From contig CAJBLW010000265.1 in the NCBI GenBank assembly GCA_903953985.1, positions 1-10,875 of the forward strand: 10,875 bases of DNA. Direction: 5' to 3'. This document shows positions 1-5,776 of the stretch, piece by piece. The translations under genes were made by a program, and so were the position numbers. The stretch's first letter is position 1; each line of letters begins with the position of its first letter. The notes below the pieces were generated by a model. It had not been told where the DNA came from. It saw nothing but the letters and a program-made list of their open reading frames with translations, and did not search any database. The stretch is from an uncultured Burkholderiales bacterium. Lineage in GTDB: Bacteria; Pseudomonadota; Gammaproteobacteria; Burkholderiales; Burkholderiaceae_C.

Positions 1-1187
1 AGCAAAGCCAGGATGATGGTCATCACGCGGCCCATGGGCGTGATGGGCGAAATATCACCATAACCGACAGAGGCCAGTGTGATCACTGCCCAGTAAATCG
101 ATTGGGGAATGTTCTCGAACTTGTCGGGTTGGGCATCATGTTCGAACAGATAGCCCAGACTGGCGGTCATGATCACCAGCAGCAGCATGATGAACGCCGA
201 CGCGGCCAACACAGACCATTCCCGAGAGATAACGCGGGTAAGGGTGGTGGTCGCACCGGTGTATCGGGTGAGCTTGAGCAGTCGCAGCAATCGGAAAACC
301 CGCAAGAATCTCAGATCCAATAAATTGTGCAGGAAGAATTCCAGAAAGAACGGCAAGATGGCCATCAAGTCGATGATGGAACTGGTGGATTTGGCTTGCT
401 TGATGCGGCCGCCCAGCGCATGTTGCATGTTGGGATTTTCAACACAGCTGTAAATGCGCAAGCAGTATTCCAATGTAAAGATGCCAACTGCAATGGCATC
501 CAGAATGATGAACTCCAGATTCAACAGGTACTGGATGCTTTGTACCGATTCGCAAATCACAGCGATGACAGAAACGATCACCCAAAAAACAATGAAGTTG
601 TCAAAAAAATGATGGAGTTCGCCACCAAAATGGCTTGGAAACACCAGGGCGTGCACTTTTTGCCTGAAGGTACGGCCCTGATTGGCTTTCTTGAAATCAT
701 GAAGCGCGGGCACCAAAACCCTGAACAGTTTGAGGATGCGCAGCAACCGAAGCAGCCTGAGGGCGCGCAGATCCAGCGGAATAAAGGCCTGCAAATAAAA
801 AGGCAGCACGGCGATCAGGTCAATCACCGCAAACGGGCTGCGTGCATAGCGCACTCTGGGCCGATCCGCAGCTTTAAACTCTTCATCTTCTGGCGCCAGA
901 TAAAGGCGCAGCAAATATTCGATGGTGAAGATGGCCACTGAAAAAACGTCAAACGCATGAAACCACGCACTGAATTGTGTGTGTATGGCCGGAATGTGTT
1001 CGGCCACCAATGCGAGCAAATTGACCACGATCAAGACGCTGATCCAGTAGTCAATGAATTTCTGGTGGTTGCCCTTTTGGTTCGGCGACAACAGCCACAA
1101 ATAAAGCCATCTGCGCAAAGGCAAATCACTTGGGATGGAGTTTTGCCTTGTGGGTGTTTCGATGGTGCTCGGTTTTTTTGTTTCCAT
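1..1187 (-). CDS. K+ channel subunit with two tandem voltage-sensor domains (3' end outside window)
   Basis: Inner-membrane voltage-gated-type potassium channel; 395 codons are visible from ATG 1187 and the frame is open to the window edge. Two homologous four-helix sensors are seen. Sensor 1 has S1 about 44-64, S2 81-97 (IFTIEYLLRLY, E90), S3 119-134 (IDLIAVLPF, D123) and S4 139-158. Sensor 2 has S1 195-215, S2 231-246 (IFTLEYCLRIY, E240), S3 269-285 (IDLMAILPF, D273) and S4 291-308. Each S4 has six basic residues spaced every third position: R141, R144, R147, R150, K153, R156 and R293, R296, R299, R302, K305, R308. A single pore follows: S5 about 324-346, pore helix 360-371, filter TLASVGYGD 370-378, start of S6. 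The filter signature means K+ selectivity in known channels. Ordinary 6-TM subunits have one sensor, so the second is odd. The start lies 11 bp after the stop of the upstream gene, with no strong ribosome site, suggesting translational coupling. Confidence 0.9.
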   Translation of the reverse strand, partial: METKKPSTIETPTRQNSIPSDLPLRRWLYLWLLSPNQKGNHQKFIDYWISVLIVVNLLALVAEHIPAIHTQFSAWFHAFDVFSVAIFTIEYLLRLYLAPEDEEFKAADRPRVRYARSPFAVIDLIAVLPFYLQAFIPLDLRALRLLRLLRILKLFRVLVPALHDFKKANQGRTFRQKVHALVFPSHFGGELHHFFDNFIVFWVIVSVIAVICESVQSIQYLLNLEFIILDAIAVGIFTLEYCLRIYSCVENPNMQHALGGRIKQAKSTSSIIDLMAILPFFLEFFLHNLLDLRFLRVFRLLRLLKLTRYTGATTTLTRVISREWSVLAASAFIMLLLVIMTASLGYLFEHDAQPDKFENIPQSIYWAVITLASVGYGDISPITPMGRVMTIILAL

Positions 1188-1198
1188 ACACAGGGCTT

Positions 1199-1783
1199 TC
1201 AGAACTCCAGCTCACCAATGCGAATCACACTGGCGTCCTTCGCGCAGACCGACAGCCGGATTTGAATTTTTTCGCCGATGTTGTCGCTGTCTGCCAAAGC
1301 GGACAGCAGGGTTGCAACAGCAGAGCCAGGCGGTGTGGGCGTGTATTTGTCAAAAACCAATGCGCCAGCAAGTGTCTTGTCTTGAGGGTCGCATTTAACG
1401 ACTCGCTGCAAGCGGCCGCCGGAAAATGGGTTGGTCAACTTGCCCATCGGTCCTTCGGGGGTGGTGATACTTTCGAAACAATCGGCCCAAACTTGCTTGG
1501 TTGGTGGCGACTGAGCGGCACAAGCAGCTGGCAGGAAGCCGGGTTCCTGGCGGTTATTGGCGGATTCACTCATCCATTTGAGCCAAGCTTCGCCATTTCG
1601 CTTGGACGCCTCCTCAATCTTTCCCCTTTGGTAGGTCGTGTAACCCATCGTTGCTACCACGCAGGTCATGCAAAGCATGAAAAGAATGAACGCTTTGTCT
1701 GTCAACCTTAATGGTGGGGATGTGTCTTGGATGTTGGTTTGTTTTGTATCCACGAAAATTAATAAAAATGCCCAAAACACCAC
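1199..1783 (-). CDS. membrane-anchored protein of unknown function, upstream of the channel gene
   Basis: Not recognised as a known family. The 194-residue product has a short N-terminal tail, one hydrophobic segment at about 31-48 (AFILFMLCMTCVVATMGY) followed by YQRGK, and then a soluble domain of roughly 140 residues with four cysteines (C88, C102, C131, C180). A bitopic inner-membrane protein with a periplasmic C-terminal domain and possibly two disulfides is the simplest reading. The start is GTG 1783, immediately followed by a second GTG; AAGG about 7 nt upstream supports this region. The stop is 11 bp from the channel ATG, so the two genes are probably one transcript and the protein may be an accessory to the channel. 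That partnership is inferred from spacing only. Confidence 0.7.
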   Translation of the reverse strand: MVFWAFLLIFVDTKQTNIQDTSPPLRLTDKAFILFMLCMTCVVATMGYTTYQRGKIEEASKRNGEAWLKWMSESANNRQEPGFLPAACAAQSPPTKQVWADCFESITTPEGPMGKLTNPFSGGRLQRVVKCDPQDKTLAGALVFDKYTPTPPGSAVATLLSALADSDNIGEKIQIRLSVCAKDASVIRIGELEF

Positions 1784-1784
1784 A

Positions 1785-1796
1785 CTAAGGCCTTAG
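1785..1796. repeat. 12-bp perfect palindrome upstream of the 1199-1783 gene
   Basis: CTAAGGCCTTAG is perfectly self-complementary and sits directly in front of the GTG start at 1783. Its AAGG half also supplies the only Shine-Dalgarno-like sequence for that start. It could be an operator, or a small mRNA hairpin hiding the ribosome site. It could also be chance. Confidence 0.4.
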
Positions 1797-1802
1797 GACC
1801 GA

Positions 1803-2027
1803 CAAGTCAATCGATTCTTGGGTGTCAAATTTATGATGGCGCATGCCGAATTGGGTGACCGAGGCCTGTTTAAGGACAACCCGTACAGCGACATCAAGCA
1901 CCAGGGAAAGGGCAAGCAGCCACCGGAAAAGAACCCCTACCGCCCAAACTGCCCCGGGATCGTGAGCCTAGGCCAGACTGACTTGGACATCTTGTTGGCT
2001 CACCGGCATCTGACCCCTCTTCAGTGA
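1803..2027 (+). pseudogene. possible tyrosine-recombinase (integrase) fragment
   Basis: An open stretch of about 75 codons follows a TAG at 1794. It reads FMMAHAELGDRGLFKDNPYSD and onward. The pattern (A..lG.rGL.kdNPysdIK, then a lysine-rich run and NPYRP) resembles the end of the core-binding domain of tyrosine recombinases, where a helix ends in 'rGli..NPf..ik' before the catalytic domain. No catalytic R, H or Y box follows, and the frame ends at 2027, so at most this is a relic. There is no convincing start codon (TTG 1818 or ATG 1833) and no ribosome site. The family match is from memory of the motif. Confidence 0.3.
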
Positions 2028-2252
2028 GGCGAGGTTTGCGGCAACGGCTAAAACCTCAAGGGTCAGCACTGCAGCAACTGGGCACGGGCATGGTTAAACT
2101 GGGCAACGGCCCCAAGGCCACCTGCCGTGGGGCCGACACGGAAAGCTTGTATGCCATCAATGGCTACAACTGGAGACGCCACTTCGCCATGGCGGTGATT
2201 GAGTTGGCCGAGGCAGTGGCGAGGAAAATGCCCAGCAAGCCATGATCCCGCT

Positions 2253-2375
2253 GACCCGATTGAGTTGGTGGAAATCGAGGCGGTTTTTTCCAAGGCCCCG
2301 CAGGCCATCGCATGGTGGGATCTGCAGGCGAAAGCGTGTGGCGGCAAGGTTGGGGTCGAACTCATCCAATGTTAA
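2253..2375 (+). pseudogene. relic A of an unidentified protein family (C-terminal part)
   Basis: This frame ends at TAA 2373-2375. Residues read from 2271-2324 are EIEAVFSKAPQAIAWWDL, followed by a short tail ending GVELIQC. Residues 2271-2324 match a second relic at 4279-4332 at 14 of 18 amino acids, and most nucleotide differences fall in third codon positions. This was therefore once real coding sequence. A third, weaker match lies near 2853-2894. No start codon or ribosome site is evident. The upstream frame from 2024 to 2245 also looks coding-like and may be the same gene before a frameshift. I do not recognise the family. Confidence 0.45.
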
Positions 2376-2378
2376 TAT
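2350..2378 (+). promoter_or_regulatory. candidate sigma-70 promoter for the 2407 gene
   Basis: TTGGGG (2350-2355) and TAATAT (2373-2378) are separated by exactly 17 bp. Three of six -35 and four of six -10 positions match consensus. It would place the transcript start about 20 bp before the ATG at 2407. The -10 overlaps the stop codon of relic A, so the promoter would have been assembled from decayed coding DNA. Confidence 0.35.
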
Positions 2379-2406
2379 TCACTCGACATGCAAACAGGAA
2401 TGAAAA

Positions 2407-2796
2407 ATGAGAGTCAGTGCCGCAACTCTTTTGCTCGCAACCAGCATGGCGAACGCCCTTCCTGCCTTCGCCGCAGATCATTGTTCTCAATTGCCGGATG
2501 CGTTGCAAACAACCCCCGTTAACCACATCAGTCAAAACAGTGAACTTTTGAGCCTGGACAACAAGTTAGATGTTTATCTCAAACCCTGTCTTGCCCCCGT
2601 CTCTGAGCAAAACAAAAAAGCCATTTGTGCAAATGGCAAATTGGTTGCCGAGCAGGCATTGAGGGTTGTCGCCCGAATTGATCAAGCTGGCTTGAGAAAC
2701 CCATTTTTGGCCAATGTAAAAATCAAATCGTATAAAACCGCTTTAATTCTTTTAGACCGAACTAACCAGTTGCGTGCTAACGGCACTTGTATCTAG
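2407..2796 (+). CDS. small exported four-cysteine protein, unknown function
   Basis: A 129-residue protein with a clear N-terminal signal peptide. Residues 1-22 (MRVSAATLLLATSMANALPA..) end in AFA|A, giving likely cleavage after A22 and export to the periplasm. The mature part of about 107 residues has four cysteines (C26, C61, C74, C128), consistent with two disulfide bonds, and is otherwise helix-prone with no motif I recognise. ATG 2407 is preceded by AGGA at good spacing, better than the out-of-frame ATG at 2400. It stands alone, flanked by relic sequence on both sides, yet its frame is intact with a proper signal peptide and ribosome site. It therefore looks functional. A candidate promoter lies at 2350-2378 and a strong hairpin follows at 2822-2851. 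Confidence 0.75.
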   Translation: MRVSAATLLLATSMANALPAFAADHCSQLPDALQTTPVNHISQNSELLSLDNKLDVYLKPCLAPVSEQNKKAICANGKLVAEQALRVVARIDQAGLRNPFLANVKIKSYKTALILLDRTNQLRANGTCI

Positions 2797-3264
2797 CTTT
2801 GACAAATTCAAGAATTTAAGATCCATCTTGCACAAGGCTGTGCAAGATGGAAATTGCTGGGCGAGACCAGCAGGACAACAGCGTGTGGCGGCAAATGTGG
2901 ACTTGAAAGAATCAGCGCTGGGCGGAACTTATGGAGACGAAAAGTCGGTTGGCTTTTTCCAGGCGAGTAGCAAATTCCAGCGTTCATGCTTGGGCGGTAC
3001 ACGCCCTGCGTTGCGGAATTGCAGGAAGAGCAAGCACATGGGAAGAAATCGCAACAACAGCAGCAACGAGACTTTGATTAAAGGTTTGCCCAGCACCTGG
3101 GCATACACCTTGAAGCCGTCAAACAAGAAATTGATCGAGGATGAAAATAAAAATCCTCAGCCAACCAAGCCCAGTTCGCTTCAGCTTTAGCGCTGAGAGA
3201 GGGTCGAACTAAAGAATTTGACCATGTCAGTCATCGACTCTTGTCGTGCACTCAGGTTAACGCC
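2797..3264. other. gene-free decayed region
   Basis: No gene is supported here. Besides the hairpin at 2822-2851 it contains a third match to the relic family. AGCGTGTGGCGGCAA at 2880-2894 is identical to 2333-2347, and the flanking bases ATTGCTGGGCGAGACCAG (2853-2870) resemble 4315-4332. Further on, coding-like plus-strand pieces occur in shifting frames, for example ELQEEQAHGKKS near 3018-3053, interrupted by a TAA at about 3078. It reads as old, frameshifted coding DNA of unknown origin. Confidence 0.45.
2822..2851 (+). terminator. 12-bp-stem hairpin after the 2407 gene, no T-tract
   Basis: TCCATCTTGCAC (2822-2833) pairs perfectly with GTGCAAGATGGA (2840-2851) around a 6-base loop, 25 bp after the TAG of the exported-protein gene. 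No run of T follows on either strand, so this is not a textbook intrinsic terminator. It could act as a 3' mRNA-stabilising hairpin or a factor-dependent stop. Confidence 0.45.
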
Positions 3265-4194
3265 TTAGTGAGCTCCTGATTTACCGCATGATTTCCAAAC
3301 CTTATCCACAAAAGCGCTCCAACCACCTACGGTACTTGATCCTGAACCAAGCTCACGAATGATGCCAGCATCATCAATACGCATGTCACATTTCGAATAC
3401 ACCTGGACACGAGGCAGATAAAAAACTTCCTTCGCGTCTGATATCCATCCGTGATGCGCACCGGGGTAAATTTTAGAGTCCACGTTGGCCCCGGCTGCTT
3501 TGAGTCGATCCACATAAGCCAGACACTGAGATGCGGGTGTGTAGTCGTCTTTTCCCCCCATCAAAAAAAGTGAAGGTGCCTTCGTTGGCGTGGGTTTGTC
3601 GAATGTAGTGGCGCAACCCGGATAAAGAGGCAAATGCGCAGCGAACTCTAACGCTGGCTCTCCCATGGCTTGGACCAGTCTTCGATCCTGGGTGAACATG
3701 GCCACAACTCCACCTCGTGAAAACCCAGTAACGCCAACTCTATTGATGTCTATTTCAGACCGTTTGGACAGGGCATGCAGCGCAGAAAATCCGTCTAAAA
3801 CTGAAGCAGCCATTGGAACCGTTGCTTGATTCGTAGCTGTCTCCCCCACACCCCTGCCGGTGAAACTATCCAAAATGAGCGTGGCTATGCCAGCTTGGTT
3901 TAGCCGTTTGGCAACACCGTCCTGCATCCACTGTTGATACCCCCCACTGCCCGGCACGATCACGACAGCAGGGAATTTTCCCTGCCCTACTGGAAACGAT
4001 AAAAATCCTGTAATTTCAACTGGCGCTTGCTTGTAGCGTCCACTGAAAATATCTGCATAGTCTTGAGGTGTATGGCTTTTGATGGTGATTTTTTCTGGAG
4101 TCTGCGCCAATGCCATCAAGTGCACCAATCCGACTACAAGCAATAACGATTGAATGAGCTTGGTAAGTTTTTTTTGAGTGCGAGACATGATCAT
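3265..4194 (-). CDS. secreted dienelactone hydrolase family protein (alpha/beta hydrolase)
   Basis: A 309-residue alpha/beta hydrolase with an N-terminal signal peptide (hydrophobic LIQSLLLVVGLVHLMALA, cleavage likely before QTPEK), so it probably acts in the periplasm. The start is ATG 4194: AAGGA lies 5 nt upstream, whereas the longer TTG start at 4218 has no ribosome site. Catalytic residues are visible in the new numbering. The nucleophile elbow is GFSRG with S159. The acid lies in GGKDDYTP, D217 by the DxxP spacing of the family. The histidine lies in YPGAHHGW, H248. A conserved VPGSGG strand-turn near residues 80-85 is the likely oxyanion region. The family hydrolyses dienelactones, esters or related small substrates, and the true substrate cannot be read from sequence. 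The gene is flanked by relic DNA but is itself intact. Confidence 0.85.
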   Translation of the reverse strand: MIMSRTQKKLTKLIQSLLLVVGLVHLMALAQTPEKITIKSHTPQDYADIFSGRYKQAPVEITGFLSFPVGQGKFPAVVIVPGSGGYQQWMQDGVAKRLNQAGIATLILDSFTGRGVGETATNQATVPMAASVLDGFSALHALSKRSEIDINRVGVTGFSRGGVVAMFTQDRRLVQAMGEPALEFAAHLPLYPGCATTFDKPTPTKAPSLFLMGGKDDYTPASQCLAYVDRLKAAGANVDSKIYPGAHHGWISDAKEVFYLPRVQVYSKCDMRIDDAGIIRELGSGSSTVGGWSAFVDKVWKSCGKSGAH

Positions 4195-4248
4195 GGAAGT
4201 CCTTTTTTTATTCGGCAACCTGTTATCAGGAAACTGCGATACCCGGAG

Positions 4249-4335
4249 TAAAAAGATTTCGAAACCGTTAAATCAAATGAGATTGAATCCGTTTTCTCAA
4301 AAGCGACACAGGTGATTGCTTGGCGGGATCTGTGA
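4249..4335 (+). pseudogene. relic B of the same unidentified family as relic A
   Basis: Between TAA 4249 and TGA 4333 the frame reads EIESVFSKATQVIAWRDL at 4279-4332. This is 14 of 18 residues identical to relic A at 2271-2324. At the DNA level 38 of 54 bases agree and 12 of the 16 differences are at third codon positions, the signature of two copies that diverged while still coding. The stretch has no start codon or ribosome site. It lies in the same frame as the IS3 orfA relic downstream, separated by the TGA, which may be coincidence. Confidence 0.45.
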
Positions 4336-4389
4336 CCTTGTCCTCGAATAACGTACTGCTTAGCTGATGGTTGGACAACTGGGTCAAGC

Positions 4390-4580
4390 TCAGTGCCAAT
4401 GGCCAACTCAGAGGCGCGGGGGATAAGCACTGACAGTGAGGAGAAAATGGAAATGGCCCGCCTCATGGCGCAATTGGCCCGCGTGACCATGGAGCGTGTC
4501 ATCCTAAAAAAAGCCATGGCGTACTTCGCTCGGAAATCTCTGTGAAGTCCACCTGGATAGCCAGCAAAAAAGCCCATTGG
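4390..4580 (+). mobile_element. IS3-family insertion sequence relic (orfA 3' end and orfB 5' end)
   Basis: The plus strand reads EEKMEMARLMAQLARVTMER followed by VILKKAMAYFARKSL and TGA (4543-4545). This is the leucine-zipper C-terminus of IS3-family OrfA, whose usual form is 'E..RLraELarvtmERdILKKAtAYFAkeSL'. GTG 4542 overlaps that stop, and its frame begins VKSTWIASKKAHW, the normal start of the IS3 OrfB transposase. Homology then ends abruptly at about 4580. The helix-turn-helix of OrfA, the DDE catalytic domain of OrfB and the terminal inverted repeats are absent, so the element is dead. The left limit is uncertain. Confidence 0.7.
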
Positions 4581-4708
4581 CGGATGGCCGCATCCACAAT
4601 CGAAGCCGCGCGTTCTTTTCCAATCTGCGCCACCATTTACGAAAAGATGGAGACAATCACTTGGGCCTGGAGCTTGCGCTTGGAGAGGGTAGGGATTTCT
4701 GCTGTCAT
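4580..4708 (-). pseudogene. N-terminal relic of an L-2-amino-thiazoline-4-carboxylate (ATC) hydrolase-like gene
   Basis: From ATG 4708 the minus strand reads MTAEIPTLSKRKLQAQVI, then a TAA at codon 24 (4637-4639), then MVAQIGKERAASIVDAAIR. This matches the N-terminus of ATC-hydrolase-family proteins (PF14196), which read roughly 'IP.L.KRk.eAqVI.PIYeEMv..iG.eRA..iLdaAIR'. The stop falls where the family has 'YEEM'. Homology ends at about 4580, exactly where IS3 orfB sequence begins, so the gene was apparently truncated by the insertion. Its start is 27 bp after the stop of the SDR gene, with AGG about 8 nt upstream of the ATG, so it was probably the second gene of an operon. The family assignment is from recalled sequence patterns and is moderately sure. 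Confidence 0.55.
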
Positions 4709-4735
4709 GGATGCACCTGTAGGAATTTTGGTAAT

Positions 4736-5641
4736 TTAATGCGCTCTCATCGCCTTGCCCACTTCCAGCGACCCTTGTTCTGAGCCCGAGCGGGGCACCA
4801 TTTCAGCTTGACGGTCTGTCACCTGGGCCATGGCCGTGGCCAGAAGGTCGGCCGTATCGGGTCCAGTACCCAGGTACACGCCTTGCGTCAGGGTGATGTG
4901 CGCCACTTCAAAGCTACCTGCGCCTGCACAAATGATGGTGCGATTGGGGGCATCGTCACTGGCCATGACCAGCATGGCGGGCACCACGGCACTGGGGTCC
5001 AGGGCCTGCAAAACGGCTTCAGGCATCAGGCCTTCGGTCATGCGGGTGGCTGCGGTCGGGGCCAGACAATTGACGCGAATGTTGTGTTTTTCACCCTCGA
5101 TCGACAGGGTTTGCATCAGGCCCGCCAGCGCCATCTTGGCAGCCCCGTAATTGGCTTGTCCAAAATTGCCATAGAGCCCGCTGGACGAGGTGGTCATGAC
5201 GATGCGCCCATGGTTTTGCGCCTGCATGAGGGGCCAGACGGCTTTGGTGCAGTGCACCGCGCCCATGACGTGCACATCCATCACCAGCTTGAAGTCGGCC
5301 AACTCCATTTTCGCGAAGCTTTTGTCGCGCAAGATGCCCGCGTTGTTGACCAGAATGTCTACCCTGCCCCAGGCGTCGACCGCCTGTTGAACCATGGCTT
5401 TCACCGCTTCAAAGTCAGTGACCGATGCGCCATTGGCCAAAGCTTCGCCGCCCGCCGCGCAGATTTCGTTGACCACAGCTTGTGCCGCCGACACCGAGCC
5501 GCCCACGCCGTGCACATCGCCGCCCAGGTCGTTAACCAGCACTTTGGCCCCGCGTGCGGCCAGCGCCAAAGCATGCTGCTTGCCCAAACCGCCGCCGGCG
5601 CCCGTGACGATGGCCACGCGGCCTTTGAAATCGATGCTCAT
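4736..5641 (-). CDS. SDR oxidoreductase, MFE-2-type (3R)-3-hydroxyacyl-CoA dehydrogenase-like
   Basis: A 301-residue NAD(P)-dependent short-chain dehydrogenase, cytoplasmic. ATG 5641 is chosen because AAGGA lies 6 nt upstream and MSIDFKGRVAIVTGAG is the normal family start; the upstream in-frame extension has no ribosome site. Motifs: TGAGGGLG (13-20) for cofactor, D38 at the end of strand 2 suggesting NAD(H), NNAG (99-102), and the triad S152, Y165, K169. The stretch SSGLYGNFGQANYGAAK is close to the dehydrogenase domain of peroxisomal multifunctional enzyme type 2 (HSD17B4). The residues after about 250 (AGAGSFEVAHITLTQGVYLG) also fit that subgroup. A role in acyl-CoA beta-oxidation or breakdown of a related hydroxy substrate is likely but the substrate is unknown. 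It is divergent from the Nudix gene and was followed by the ATC-hydrolase-like relic. Confidence 0.85.
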   Translation of the reverse strand: MSIDFKGRVAIVTGAGGGLGKQHALALAARGAKVLVNDLGGDVHGVGGSVSAAQAVVNEICAAGGEALANGASVTDFEAVKAMVQQAVDAWGRVDILVNNAGILRDKSFAKMELADFKLVMDVHVMGAVHCTKAVWPLMQAQNHGRIVMTTSSSGLYGNFGQANYGAAKMALAGLMQTLSIEGEKHNIRVNCLAPTAATRMTEGLMPEAVLQALDPSAVVPAMLVMASDDAPNRTIICAGAGSFEVAHITLTQGVYLGTGPDTADLLATAMAQVTDRQAEMVPRSGSEQGSLEVGKAMRAH

Positions 5642-5776
5642 GTGTGTTCCTTGTGACATTGAAAGACAGGGCCGCCTCCATGAATCTGCTAATCTGGCTA
5701 ACACGACTAGGCAGCCCGCTGCGCAATCACTTTAAACCAACCTCCGGGCGCAAACTGTTACCCGATTGACATCCTC

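Noticed and set aside
2929..3126. Minus-strand frame with a hydrophobic segment
   Set aside because: The leucine run is the complement of a CAA/CAG repeat-like stretch (about 3049-3065). No start signal or conserved motif is present.
3136..3157. Inverted repeat GAGGAT...ATCCTC
   Set aside because: A 6-bp stem with a 10-base AT loop and no T-tract; likely chance.
2774..3190. Plus-strand frame of 138 codons
   Set aside because: It overlaps the exported-protein gene end, runs through the perfect hairpin and has no ribosome site or family look. Coding-like traces in the region lie in other frames.
3183..3250. Minus-strand tail resembling the end of a chemotaxis receptor (SARQESMTDMVKFF..)
   Set aside because: Only about 24 codons with a stop just upstream; too short to assign.
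4195..4218. Longer TTG-initiated version of the secreted hydrolase
   Set aside because: ATG 4194 has AAGGA at ideal spacing and gives a better signal peptide.
4191..4577. Minus-strand frame upstream of the hydrolase
   Set aside because: It is antisense to the IS3 relic and relic B, whose plus-strand protein matches explain the sequence.
4808..5656. Plus-strand open frame opposite the SDR gene
   Set aside because: Antisense shadow of an SDR gene with intact cofactor and catalytic motifs.
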